Positions 14,744 through 23,037 of a stretch of DNA of 64,000 nucleotides are shown here, one piece after another (the first letter of the stretch is position 1; every line of letters begins with the position of its first letter). A program made the position numbers and the translations under genes. Below the pieces are notes generated by a model that was not told the DNA's origin, searched no databases, and worked only from the letters and a program-made list of their open reading frames with translations. Source of the stretch: Streptomyces fuscichromogenes (GTDB lineage Bacteria; Actinomycetota; Actinomycetes; Streptomycetales; Streptomycetaceae); the NCBI RefSeq assembly GCF_014645815.1, contig NZ_BMML01000020.1, forward strand, positions 138,387 through 202,386, written 5' to 3'.

Positions 14744-15838
14744 CTACCTCCACCGCCCCCTCTTCGCCTCCATCGCCGCCTTCCCCTCCGCGCCCCGCTT
14801 CTTCCAGTCCTTCTTGATCTCGGACCGGAGCCGCGCGTCGGTCTTCGCGATGATCCACTGGTTCTCCCGCGTCAGCTTGCGGTAGCTCTCCAGCCTGCGC
14901 ACGGGCAGTTCCCCGGCCTCCACCGCGGAGCGCACCGCGCAGCCCGGTTCGCTCTCGTGCCCGCAGTCGGAGAACCGGCAGCCCTCCGCCAGTTCCGCGA
15001 TCTCGGCGAACACCTGCCCGACCCCGCTCTCGGCGTCGAACAGTCCCACGCCCCGCAGTCCCGGCGTGTCGATCAGTACGCCGCCGCCGGGGAGCGCGAG
15101 GAGGTTGCGGGTGGTGGTGGTGTGCCGGCCCTTGCCGTCGACGTCCCGGGCGGCCCGGACGTCCATCACGTCCTCGCCGAGGAGCGCGTTGGCGAGGGTG
15201 GACTTGCCGGCGCCGGACTGGCCGAGCAGCACCGACGTACCGGAGCCGACGAGGGCGACCAGTGTGTCCAGGCCGTCGCCCGCGTGTGCGCTGACCGTGA
15301 GGACCGGCACGCCCGGGGCGGTCGTCCCGACGTCCTCGACGAGGTGCGCGAGGGTCACCGGGTCCGGGACCAGGTCGGCCTTGCTGAGCACCACGACCGG
15401 CTGGGCGCCGGACTCCCAGGCGAGGGCCAGGAACCGTTCGATGCGGCCGAGGTCCAGTTCGACGGCGAGGGAGACGGCGACGATCGCGTGGTCGACGTTG
15501 GCGGCGAGGATCTGCCCCTCGGACCGCTTGGACGAGGTGGAGCGCACGAAGGCGGTACGGCGCGGCAGATACGCGCGTACGTAGCGGGGGTGGCCGCCGG
15601 GTTCCACGGCGACCCAGTCGCCGGTGCACACGACGCGCAGCGGGTCGTGCGGGGTGACGAACGCGGTGTCGGCGCGCAGCAGCCCGCCGGCGGTCACGAC
15701 GTCGCACTGCCCGCGGTCGACCCGGACGACACGTCCGGCCAGCAGTCCTTCGGCGTCGTGGGGGGCGAATTCCTTCGCCCAGGACTCGTCCCAGCCGTAG
15801 GGCGCGAGTGCGGAGAAAACAGCAGAGCTGGAAGTCAA
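14744..15838 (-). CDS. rsgA: Ribosome small-subunit-dependent GTPase RsgA
   Basis: 364 residues. The circularly permuted GTPase order is visible: an N-terminal OB-like domain (about 30-110), G4 VVVLSKADLV, then the P-loop GQSGAGKSTLAN, G3 DTPGLRG, and a C-terminal zinc knuckle (CRFSDCGHESEPGC). RsgA assists late maturation of the 30S subunit. The start is a TTG at 15838, with GAAGGG 8 nt upstream, because no ATG/GTG in frame fits; a 23-codon ORF with a strong RBS lies just upstream. Tail residues are basic (KKDWKKRGAEGKAAMEAKRG). Confidence 0.9.
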   Translation of the reverse strand: MTSSSAVFSALAPYGWDESWAKEFAPHDAEGLLAGRVVRVDRGQCDVVTAGGLLRADTAFVTPHDPLRVVCTGDWVAVEPGGHPRYVRAYLPRRTAFVRSTSSKRSEGQILAANVDHAIVAVSLAVELDLGRIERFLALAWESGAQPVVVLSKADLVPDPVTLAHLVEDVGTTAPGVPVLTVSAHAGDGLDTLVALVGSGTSVLLGQSGAGKSTLANALLGEDVMDVRAARDVDGKGRHTTTTRNLLALPGGGVLIDTPGLRGVGLFDAESGVGQVFAEIAELAEGCRFSDCGHESEPGCAVRSAVEAGELPVRRLESYRKLTRENQWIIAKTDARLRSEIKKDWKKRGAEGKAAMEAKRGRWR

Positions 15839-15877
15839 GGGTGACCCTTCACAGGGCGGCCCCGGAACGCTGAGAGG

Positions 15878-15949
15878 TCAGCCGGTGGCCGCGGAGGTGG
15901 AGTGGATGAGCTTCTGGTCGCGGGCAGCGCACATCGCAACGACAGCCAT
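15878..15949 (-). CDS. 23-aa ORF upstream of rsgA (possible leader peptide)
   Basis: ATG at 15949 is preceded by AGGGAGGTG at good spacing and followed by MAVVAMCAARDQKLIHSTSA plus three residues, then TGA at 15878. It is 39 nt upstream of the rsgA TTG and on the same strand. rsgA itself has a weak TTG start, so re-initiation or attenuation through this peptide is plausible. No similar peptide family comes to mind; chance occurrence cannot be excluded. Confidence 0.45.
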   Translation of the reverse strand: MAVVAMCAARDQKLIHSTSAATG

Positions 15950-16192
15950 CGGTCAACACCTCCCTGAACGAACCACGTCGGCCACGGCGCCTCGGGGGCG
16001 GCCGCTCGGACATCACCCACCGTAGAAGGCGCGCGGTCCACCGCGCCACCGAATTACGGGCCGCCCGGCACGGAGACGGCCACCGGTCCGTGCTCCCGCG
16101 GTCGGCGGTGGCGGCCCCGGGGGGTGTCGTACCGGGCACGGAATGGTTGCGGCACGGGTATCCCGCCCCGGCGGCGGCGGCGCGGCGGGAAC
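15950..16192. other. Intergenic region, divergent rsgA/acyltransferase
   Basis: With the leader ORF this makes 354 bp between rsgA and the acyltransferase gene. It should hold both promoters, but I see no clear consensus boxes, ORFs or strong hairpins. GGCGGGAA immediately precedes the acyltransferase start. Confidence 0.4.
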
Positions 16193-17524
16193 ATGACGGG
16201 CATGAGCCGAGACCGCTACGTCGACTTCCTGCGCGCGTGGGCGATCGTGCTGGTGGTGCTCGGCCACTGGCTGATCACCGCCCTGGTCCGGGAGCCCGAC
16301 GGACGGATCACCGCCCCGGAGCTGCTGGCGACCGTTCCCTGGACCCAGTGGCTGACCCTCGCGTTCCAGATCATGCCGCTCTTCTTCCTGGCCGGGGGCC
16401 ATGCCGCGGGCGGCTCCTGGTCGCGGGCCCGGGCGGCCGGGGGCACGCCCGCGGGGTGGCTGGGACGGCGGGCGCTGCGGCTGCTCCTTCCGGTGGGCGT
16501 CTACAGCGGTGCGGTGCTGCTCGCCGTCGGTGTCTGCGCGGCGGTCGGTGTGGACCGGGACACGCTGGCGCTGGTGGGCTGGGCGATGGCCATGCAGTTC
16601 TGGTTCCTTCCGGTGTATCTGCTGCTCAGCGCCCTGACGCCGGCGCTGTACGCGGCGCACCTGCGCTGGGGGCCGCGGGTCCCGCTCGCGCTGGGGACGG
16701 CCGCCCTGGCGGCCGACACGCTCGTGGTGACGGCGCACGCGCCCTTTGTCGGACTGCTCGACTACGTGCTCGTGTGGTGTGTCGCCTACCAGCTGGGGTT
16801 CTGCTGGCGGGACGGTCTGCTGAGCGGTCGGCGGGCCCTGCCGCTCACGATGGCGGCGGGCGGCGGGCTGGCCTTCGCCGGGCTGGTGGCCCTCGGGCCG
16901 TTCCCGGTCAGCCTGATCCTGGTGACCGGGCAGCACCCGAGCAACACCGATCCGCCGTCGGCCGCGATGCTGGCCTGGGTGGTCGCCCAGACCGGCCTGG
17001 CCCTCCTCGCCGCGCCGCCGTTGCGGCGGCTGCTGGACCGCGAGCGGGTGTGGCGCGTGGTCCGCCCCGTGGGCGCGGCCAGCATGACGCTGTATCTCTG
17101 GCACATGCTGCCGGTGCTGGCCGTCGCCGCCGCGTTCTACCTGACCGGCCTCGCGCCCGAGCCGACGCTCGGGTCGGCGGCCTGGTGGGGGCTGCGGGTG
17201 CCGTGGCTGCTGGTGCTCGGCGCCGTCCTGGCCGGTGTCGTGACCGCGCTGAAGCCGCTGGAACGGGGGCTGGGCGCGCTGTACGGGCGGACCGTCCCGG
17301 ACGCCGGCCTGCGCCGCGCCTGGCCGCTGTGGCTCGGCCTGGCCCTGGACGTCGTCGCGCTCGGCCGCTTCGCCGTACAGGGCTTCGCGCCGGGCGGCCG
17401 GTTCCCCGTGCTGCCCGCACTGGGCCTGGTGGCGGGCACGGCGTTGGTCGTGCTGCCCCGATGGTGGCCGGCGGCGGACCGTCAGGAGCGGCCGCAGGTC
17501 ACGCGGGCCCCGGACCGGGTGTGA
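16193..17524 (+). CDS. Acyltransferase-3 family membrane protein
   Basis: 443 residues with about ten membrane segments. The N-terminal RDRYVDFLRAWAIVLVVLGHW carries the conserved Arg and His of the acyltransferase_3 fold, and MPLFFLAGGHAAGGSW and LWHMLPVLAVAAAF match later blocks. These enzymes O-acylate sugars, lipids or peptides in the membrane. The start is taken at ATG 16193 (GGCGGGAA upstream); ATG 16202 (second Met) is nearly as good. It stands alone, so the substrate cannot be deduced. Confidence 0.82.
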   Translation: MTGMSRDRYVDFLRAWAIVLVVLGHWLITALVREPDGRITAPELLATVPWTQWLTLAFQIMPLFFLAGGHAAGGSWSRARAAGGTPAGWLGRRALRLLLPVGVYSGAVLLAVGVCAAVGVDRDTLALVGWAMAMQFWFLPVYLLLSALTPALYAAHLRWGPRVPLALGTAALAADTLVVTAHAPFVGLLDYVLVWCVAYQLGFCWRDGLLSGRRALPLTMAAGGGLAFAGLVALGPFPVSLILVTGQHPSNTDPPSAAMLAWVVAQTGLALLAAPPLRRLLDRERVWRVVRPVGAASMTLYLWHMLPVLAVAAAFYLTGLAPEPTLGSAAWWGLRVPWLLVLGAVLAGVVTALKPLERGLGALYGRTVPDAGLRRAWPLWLGLALDVVALGRFAVQGFAPGGRFPVLPALGLVAGTALVVLPRWWPAADRQERPQVTRAPDRV

Positions 17525-17615
17525 GGAGTGCCCGGCGCGCCACGGTGATCCAGCTCCGGACCGCCGAGCTGTGCTACCGTTGAGGAGTTGCAGTTGTGGT
17601 ACCCATGAACCTATG

Positions 17616-17650
17616 TGCACCTGACGGGAATGTTTTCTCCTGCAGGTGCA
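17616..17650 (+). promoter_or_regulatory. Hairpin in cold-shock gene leader
   Basis: TGCACCTG (17616-17623) and CAGGTGCA (17643-17650) are perfect complements with a 19-nt loop in the long untranslated leader of the cold-shock gene. Structured leaders of csp mRNAs are known to control stability and translation with temperature; this is the candidate element here. Confidence 0.45.
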
Positions 17651-17704
17651 TTAGTTTTTTCCGGCATCTCCGGATGGGGCCTCTGCCTACAGAAGGAGAA
17701 GGTC

Positions 17705-17908
17705 ATGGCACAGGGAACCGTGAAGTGGTTCAACGCCGAAAAGGGTTTCGGCTTCATCCAGCAGGACGGCGGCGGCCCCGACGTCTTCGCTCACTACTCG
17801 AACATCCAGTCCCAGGGCTTCCGTGAGCTCCAGGAGGGCCAGCGGGTCTCCTTCGACGTCACGCAGGGCCAGAAGGGCCCCCAGGCGGAGAACATCGTCC
17901 CCGCCTGA
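17705..17908 (+). CDS. Cold-shock protein, CspA family
   Basis: 67 residues, one OB-fold domain. RNP1 is KGFGFIQQ and RNP2 is DVFAHYSNI, with the usual TVKWFNAEKG start. It binds single-stranded RNA/DNA as a chaperone. AGAAGGAGAAGG lies directly upstream. The leader is about 100 nt and structured. It precedes a DEAD-box helicase gene on the same strand, with a hairpin terminator between them; the two probably act together in RNA unfolding at low temperature. Confidence 0.95.
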   Translation: MAQGTVKWFNAEKGFGFIQQDGGGPDVFAHYSNIQSQGFRELQEGQRVSFDVTQGQKGPQAENIVPA

Positions 17909-17931
17909 TCGCCGGACGCGTATTCCACTCA

Positions 17932-17964
17932 CCGGGGTCCGTACCGTCATGGTGCGGACCCCGG
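17932..17964 (+). terminator. Hairpin terminator after the cold-shock gene
   Basis: CCGGGGTCCGTACC (17932-17945) pairs with GGTGCGGACCCCGG (17951-17964), with one G-U pair, followed by TTTGTGCTGTTT. Partial read-through would allow helicase expression from the csp promoter. Confidence 0.75.
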
Positions 17965-17996
17965 TTTGTGCTGTTTCCAGGAAGGCAGATCACCGC

Positions 17997-19745
17997 ATGT
18001 CCCGCAGGCCCCAGAAGCCGAACCGGCGCACCTCGTCGGCCCCGTCGTCCCCGCCGTCCCAGTCGGCACCGCGTGAGTTCCGGCTGCCGGAAAACACGAC
18101 ACCCGCGCTTCCCGCCGTCGAGGACTTCGCCGGTCTGGACATGCCCGCGGCGCTGCTGAAGACCCTGACCGCGCAGGGTGTCACCACCCCGTTCCCCATC
18201 CAGGCCGCCACGCTGCCGAACTCGCTCGCCGGCCGTGACCTGCTGGGCCGGGGACGCACCGGCTCCGGCAAGACCCTCGCCTTCGGGCTGGCGCTGCTGG
18301 CCCGTACGGCCGGACTGCGCGCGGCGCCCAAGGCGCCGCTCGCCCTCGTGCTGGTGCCCACCCGTGAGCTCGCCCAGCAGGTGACGGACGCGCTGACCCC
18401 CTACGCGACGGCGGTGAACCTCCGGCTGGCCACCGTGGTCGGCGGGCTGTCGATCACCAAGCAGGCCGCCACCCTGCGGCGCGGCGCCGAGGTGGTCGTG
18501 GCCAGCCCCGGCCGGCTCAACGACCTCGTGGAGCGCGGGGACTGCGTGCTCGGCGACGTACGCATCACGGTGCTGGACGAAGCCGACCAGATGACCGACA
18601 TGGGTTTCCTGCCACAGATCACCAAGCTGATCGAGAAGGTGCGGCCGGACGGACAGCGGCTGCTGTTCTCGGCGACCCTCGACCGCAACATCGACCGCCT
18701 GGTGCAGCGGTTCCTGACCGACCCCGTGGTGCACTCCGTGGACCCGTTGGCCGGGGCGGTCACCACCATGGAGCACCACGTGCTGCACGTCCAGGACGAG
18801 ACCGACAAGAAGGCCGTCACCACGCGCATCGCGGCCCGTGACGGCCGGGTCATCCTCTTCCTCGACACCAAGCGGTCCGCCGACCGGCTTGCCAAGCGGC
18901 TGCTGGCGGTCGGTGTCCGCGCGGCGGCACTGCACGGCGGCCGCTCCCAGCCGCAGCGCAACCGCACCCTGGAGCAGTTCAAGAACGGGCAGGTCACCGC
19001 CCTGGTGGCGACGAACGTCGCGGCCCGGGGCATACACATCGACGACCTCGACCTCGTCGTGAACGTCGATCCCCCCACCGACCACAAGGACTACGTCCAC
19101 CGGGGCGGCCGCACGGCCCGTGCCGGCGGCTCCGGCAGTGTGGTCACGCTGGTCCTGCCCGACCAGAAGCGGGACGTCACCCGGCTCATGTCGGACGCGG
19201 GCATCCGCCCCCGGTCGGCCCGCATCACCTCCGGCGACACGGAACTGACCACGATCACCGGCGCCCGCGAGCCGTCCGGCGTGCCGGTTGTCATCGAGGT
19301 CCCGCAGCCGACGACGACCACGCTCCGCCCGGACCAGGAGACCGGCTCCAAGAGCGGCAGGCGCTCCGGCCGCCGACGCCGAGGCGGCGGCACGGCGGGC
19401 GCCGCCACCGGCACCGGCGGCCGGGCCGGGGCGGCGGCCGCCGTCGGCACATCGGGCTCCGCCCACCGCAAGGGAACAGCCGGGTCACCGGTGGGCACCA
19501 CCGGCACGGGCGGCCGCGGTACCGGCGGCGCGGGCAGCCGCAGTACCGGCGGCCGGAGCGCGTCCGGTGCGGCCGCCGGCGGTGGAGCCGGCCGCGGGGC
19601 CGAGCGGCGAACCGCGTCCGGTACGGCTTCCGGCGCCGCGTCCGGCAAGGACGACCGCGGCGGGTCCCGACGGCGCACGCCGTCCGGCGGGGCCGCCGCC
19701 GGTACCGGCAGCCGCCGGGGAGGCCGCCGCTCCACGGCCACCTGA
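17997..19745 (+). CDS. DEAD-box RNA helicase
   Basis: 582 residues from ATG 17997 (AGGAAGG upstream). Motifs in order: Q-motif region TTPFPIQAATLP, Walker A GRTGSGKT, PTRELAQQ, GG, SPGRL, DEAD in VLDEADQMTDMG, SAT, then in the second RecA domain VILFLDTKRSADRL, TNVAARGIHI and HRGGRTARAG. The last 150 residues are Gly/Ser/Thr/Arg-rich (RRSGRRRRGGG) and low in complexity, typical of RNA-binding tails that promote condensation. Likely role: RNA structure remodelling during cold or ribosome assembly, in line with the cold-shock gene just upstream. Confidence 0.92.
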   Translation: MSRRPQKPNRRTSSAPSSPPSQSAPREFRLPENTTPALPAVEDFAGLDMPAALLKTLTAQGVTTPFPIQAATLPNSLAGRDLLGRGRTGSGKTLAFGLALLARTAGLRAAPKAPLALVLVPTRELAQQVTDALTPYATAVNLRLATVVGGLSITKQAATLRRGAEVVVASPGRLNDLVERGDCVLGDVRITVLDEADQMTDMGFLPQITKLIEKVRPDGQRLLFSATLDRNIDRLVQRFLTDPVVHSVDPLAGAVTTMEHHVLHVQDETDKKAVTTRIAARDGRVILFLDTKRSADRLAKRLLAVGVRAAALHGGRSQPQRNRTLEQFKNGQVTALVATNVAARGIHIDDLDLVVNVDPPTDHKDYVHRGGRTARAGGSGSVVTLVLPDQKRDVTRLMSDAGIRPRSARITSGDTELTTITGAREPSGVPVVIEVPQPTTTTLRPDQETGSKSGRRSGRRRRGGGTAGAATGTGGRAGAAAAVGTSGSAHRKGTAGSPVGTTGTGGRGTGGAGSRSTGGRSASGAAAGGGAGRGAERRTASGTASGAASGKDDRGGSRRRTPSGGAAAGTGSRRGGRRSTAT

Positions 19746-19774
19746 GCCCTGCGGGTCGACTGCAGCGCCGTCGT

Positions 19775-19854
19775 GGCTGGTCGCGCAGTTCCCCGCGCCC
19801 CTTCAGGGCGCGACGAACGCCCCGTCAGGGGCGCGGGGAACTGCGCGACCAGCC
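19775..19854. repeat. Paired interspersed repeats forming a 28-bp perfect palindrome
   Basis: One copy in each orientation: 19775-19802 (GGCTGGTCGCGCAGTTCCCC then GCGCCCCT) is perfectly complementary to 19827-19854, with a 24-nt loop. It lies between the convergent helicase and LacI genes and would make a very stable bidirectional terminator or cruciform. Confidence 0.85.
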
Positions 19855-19916
19855 CCCGACCACCCGCACCCGAAATCCGGCCCCCACTCCTTCCGCTCAC
19901 CCGGCGCCACGCGCCG

Positions 19917-20927
19917 CTACGCGGCGAACGGACCCGGGAGTTCGCCCGAACCGCGGCGGATCAGGCGGGTCGGCATGACCACGGTGCGCGGCGGTGAGAC
20001 GTCCCCGTGGATCCGGGCGAAGAGCAGGTGTGCCGCGCTGGTGGCGAGGGCCACCGGGTCCTGGGCGATCACCGTGACGGGCGGGGTCAGCCTGGCGGCG
20101 AGGGCGAAGTCGTCGAAGGCGACGAAGGCGAGATCGCCCGGGGCCGTGGTCAGGGCGCCGAAGGCGAGCAGTTCGTTGCCGGCCAGCAGCGCCGTCGGCG
20201 GGTCGGGCAGCGCCAGCATCCCGGTGACGGCCGCGGCCGCCTCCGGGCCGGTCCGCACACCGTCCCTGACCAGCGCCGGGTCTGCGGCGATACCCGCGGC
20301 CCGGAGCGCCGCCAGATAGCCCCGGCGCCGTTCGCCGAACGTCCAGATCTTCGGCGTGTCGCCGAGATAGCCGATCCTGCGGTGGCCGTGTGTCACCAAC
20401 TGCGCCACGGCCGCCCGCACCGCCCCGAAGTTGTCCACCACCACGGCGTCCACATCCAGACCGGGTGCCGCCCGGTCCACGCAGACGATCTTTGTGCCCT
20501 GCGCCTGGGCCGGGCGCAGGAACCGGTGACTGCCGGCGGCCGGGGTGAGGATCAGGCCGTCGACGCGGCGGGCGGTGAACGCCGCGATCACCTCGCGCTC
20601 GCGGCGCGGGTCGGCGCGGCTGGAGCCGATGAGCATGATGCTGCCGCGCTGCCGGGCGACGTCCTCGGCGGCGGAGGCGACCGCGGCCATGAAGGGGTCG
20701 GTCACATCGTCGACCAACAACCCGATGATCTGGCTCAGTTGATGGGTGCGACGCAACTGCCGTGCCACGTCGTCGCGTTGGTAGCCGAGCTTGCGGACCG
20801 CGGCCTCCACCCGCGCGGCGGTCCGCGGGGCCACGGCCGAATCGCCGTTGACCACCCGGGACACCGTCATCGTGCTCACGCCCGCTTCCGCGGCAACGTC
20901 CTTCATGGTCGGCCGGGTGGCTGCCAC
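19917..20927 (-). CDS. LacI-family repressor of the adjacent sugar importer
   Basis: 336 residues. The HTH is TMKDVAAEAGVSTMTVSRVV with hinge RDDVARQLRR; a periplasmic-binding-protein-like effector domain follows (IGLLVDDVTDPFMAAVASAA, RRVDGLILTPA, HRRIGYLGD, LAFVAFDDFALA). GTG 20927 is chosen because GGAGG lies 7 nt upstream. It is divergent from the ATPase-permease-binding-protein genes, and a GTTAACG-type site occurs in front of each, so it most likely represses both itself and the importer until the sugar binds. Confidence 0.88.
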   Translation of the reverse strand: MAATRPTMKDVAAEAGVSTMTVSRVVNGDSAVAPRTAARVEAAVRKLGYQRDDVARQLRRTHQLSQIIGLLVDDVTDPFMAAVASAAEDVARQRGSIMLIGSSRADPRREREVIAAFTARRVDGLILTPAAGSHRFLRPAQAQGTKIVCVDRAAPGLDVDAVVVDNFGAVRAAVAQLVTHGHRRIGYLGDTPKIWTFGERRRGYLAALRAAGIAADPALVRDGVRTGPEAAAAVTGMLALPDPPTALLAGNELLAFGALTTAPGDLAFVAFDDFALAARLTPPVTVIAQDPVALATSAAHLLFARIHGDVSPPRTVVMPTRLIRRGSGELPGPFAA

Positions 20928-20966
20928 GCCACGTCCTCCAGCTGCGTCACGTTTGAGCGTCGACTC

Positions 20967-20981
20967 GTTAACGTTACCAAC
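20967..20981. promoter_or_regulatory. LacI-type operator, copy 1
   Basis: GTTAACGTTACCAAC, 40 bp upstream of the LacI gene start. The core TAACGTTA is a perfect palindrome. It matches copy 2 at 14 of 15 positions. Confidence 0.65.
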
Positions 20982-21100
20982 TCGCACGCGCATCAACGGC
21001 CTTGCGAACAACGGGAGATGACGGTGCGACCAGCACCCTCGGCGACCGGCTGCACCACCCTTGACACCCCGCTGTGGGCGCCCCAAGAATCAGCCAAGCT

Positions 21101-21115
21101 GTTAACGATACCAAC
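21101..21115. promoter_or_regulatory. LacI-type operator, copy 2
   Basis: GTTAACGATACCAAC, 14 bp before the ATPase start, in direct orientation to copy 1. Its position would block transcription or sit at the transcript start of the importer operon. The 134-bp spacing could allow looping. Confidence 0.65.
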
Positions 21116-21128
21116 CAGAAGGCACAAC

Positions 21129-21953
21129 ATGGCCTCTGCAAGGGAACCACTGCTCACCGCACATGGAGTGGTCAAACGTTTCGGCCACGTCCAGGCGCTC
21201 TCCGGCGCCGATTTCACGGCATACCCCGGCGAGGTCGTCGCCCTCATCGGCGACAACGGTGCCGGCAAGTCCACTCTGGTGAACGTCCTTTCGGGCGTGC
21301 TCGCCCCCGACGCCGGTGAGGTCCGTCTGGACGGCGAGCCGGTGCGGTTCTCCGGCCCGATGGACGCGCAGCGGCACGGCGTGGAGACGGTCTACCAGGA
21401 CCTGTCACTCGCGCCCGACCTCGACGCGGCGGCCAACCTCTACCTCGGCCGGGAGATCGTGCGCGGGGGCCTGCTCGGGCGCCTCGGCGTCCTCGACCGG
21501 CCCACGATGCGCCGGGAGGCGGTCCGGGCCTTCGCCGAACTCGGTGTGCGGCTGAAGGACGTGACGGCCGCTGTGACAACGTTGTCCGGCGGCCAGCGGC
21601 AGTCCGTCGCGGTGGCTCGGGCCGTCGCCTTCGCCCACAAGGTCATCTTCATGGACGAGCCGACCGCCGCACTGGGTGTCGTACAGCGCGCCCGGGTCCT
21701 GGAGACCGTCCGCAGGGTCGCCGACCGGGGCATCTGCGTTGTGCTGATCAGCCACAACATGCCCGAGGTGCTGTCGGTCGCGGACCGGGTGGAGGTGCTG
21801 CGGCTGGGCCGGCGCGTCGCGTCGTACACCGCCGCCGACACGACGATCGAGGAGCTGGTCGGGGCGATGACCGGCTCGCTGGACGGGCCGAACGGGACCG
21901 GGGAGAACGGGACTGGGGAGAACGGGACCGGGGAAGCGGAGGGCGGGCGATGA
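21129..21953 (+). CDS. Sugar ABC importer, ATP-binding subunit
   Basis: 274 residues with a single ABC domain: Walker A GDNGAGKS, Q-loop YQDL, signature LSGGQRQ, Walker B VIFMDEPTAAL, H-loop ISHNM. Most ribose/xylose-type importers carry a fused double ATPase; one domain resembles the fructose-type (FrcA) branch. The C-terminus has three NGTGE repeats. GAAGG lies 6 nt before ATG 21129. It is followed by the permease with an ATGA overlap. Confidence 0.9.
   Translation: MASAREPLLTAHGVVKRFGHVQALSGADFTAYPGEVVALIGDNGAGKSTLVNVLSGVLAPDAGEVRLDGEPVRFSGPMDAQRHGVETVYQDLSLAPDLDAAANLYLGREIVRGGLLGRLGVLDRPTMRREAVRAFAELGVRLKDVTAAVTTLSGGQRQSVAVARAVAFAHKVIFMDEPTAALGVVQRARVLETVRRVADRGICVVLISHNMPEVLSVADRVEVLRLGRRVASYTAADTTIEELVGAMTGSLDGPNGTGENGTGENGTGEAEGGR
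21891..21934 (+). repeat. Three 15-bp tandem repeats at the end of the ATPase gene
   Basis: AACGGGACCGGGGAG, AACGGGACTGGGGAG and AACGGGACCGGGGAA (last unit 14-15 bp) encode NGTGE three times. The unit length keeps frame, so copy number can change without disrupting the gene. Confidence 0.8.
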
Positions 21954-22987
21954 CGGCGCAGAGCGAGAAGGCCGCGGCGGCCGTGGGCGGCGGCCGGGCC
22001 GCGGTGCCGGACTGGGTGCGCCGCGCGGCAGCCCTCAACGAACTGTGGACCTTTGTCATCCTGGTGGCGCTGGTCCTGTTCTTCACCATCGCGGCGCCGG
22101 GCAAGTTCTTCACCACGTACGACATCACCCAGATCGCCGTGAACGCGGCCATCTACCTGGTGCTCGGCGTCGGCATGACCTTCGTGATCATCACGGCGGG
22201 CATCGACCTGTCGATCGGCTCGGTGCTGGTGCTGGCCGCGGTGGCGGCGGGCGAGTACAACATCCATCACGGCGGGGCGACTTCGGGCTGGGGCACGGTC
22301 GCGCTCTCCGCCGTCATCGCGCTCGCGGTGGGCACCGCCTGGGGCGCGTTGCAGGGTGCGGTGGTGGCGACCGGCAAGGTGCCACCGCTGATCGTGACGC
22401 TGGGCGGGCTCGGTGCGGCGCTGGGCATCGCCGAACTCGCCACCGGCGGCCAGGACCCGGCCGGGGCGGCCTCCACGCATCTGCAGAACAGCCTCGGTTT
22501 CGGCAAGGTGCTCGGCATCCCCTGGATGGTGGTGCTGGCGGCCGTGGTGACCGCGGTCTTCGGCGCGGTGCTGGCCGGCACCCGGTTCGGCGAGCACACC
22601 CTCGCCATCGGGTCGAACCCGACCGCCGTACGGCGGGCCGGTATTCCGGTCGGCCGCCAACTGGTCAAGGTCTACGGCCTGATGGGGCTGCTGGCCGGGC
22701 TCGGCGCGGTGATGTGGCTGGCCTCGTACGGCACGACGTCGATCGCCGGGCACTCCACCGACAACCTCAAGGTGATCACCGCGGTGGTGCTCGGCGGCAC
22801 CAGCCTGTTCGGCGGGCGGGGTTCGGTCCTGGGCACGGTGATCGGCGTGTTCATCCCGGCGGTGCTGACCACCGGGCTGATCGTGATCGGCGTCCAGCAG
22901 TACTGGCAGGACGTGGCGGTGGGCGTGGTGCTGGTGGTGGCCGTCTACATCGACCAGCTGCGCCGCAGGACCCGGGAACGCGCATGA
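21950..22987 (+). CDS. Sugar ABC importer, permease subunit (RbsC-like)
   Basis: 345 residues with 8-10 membrane segments; the family's GVGMTFVIITAGIDLSIGSV and later TAVVLGGTSLFGGRGSVLGT blocks are clear. The start overlaps the ATPase stop by 4 nt. It forms the membrane channel for the sugar delivered by the lipoprotein encoded next. Confidence 0.92.
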   Translation: MTAQSEKAAAAVGGGRAAVPDWVRRAAALNELWTFVILVALVLFFTIAAPGKFFTTYDITQIAVNAAIYLVLGVGMTFVIITAGIDLSIGSVLVLAAVAAGEYNIHHGGATSGWGTVALSAVIALAVGTAWGALQGAVVATGKVPPLIVTLGGLGAALGIAELATGGQDPAGAASTHLQNSLGFGKVLGIPWMVVLAAVVTAVFGAVLAGTRFGEHTLAIGSNPTAVRRAGIPVGRQLVKVYGLMGLLAGLGAVMWLASYGTTSIAGHSTDNLKVITAVVLGGTSLFGGRGSVLGTVIGVFIPAVLTTGLIVIGVQQYWQDVAVGVVLVVAVYIDQLRRRTRERA

Positions 22988-23037
22988 CTGAATCGCAGCA
23001 CATGACTGAATCACTCGTGGCTAAGGAGGACTCTGTG

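Noticed and set aside
15835..16041. 68-codon minus-strand frame upstream of rsgA
   Set aside because: No RBS and no protein-like composition; the overlapping 23-codon ORF has the better initiation signals.
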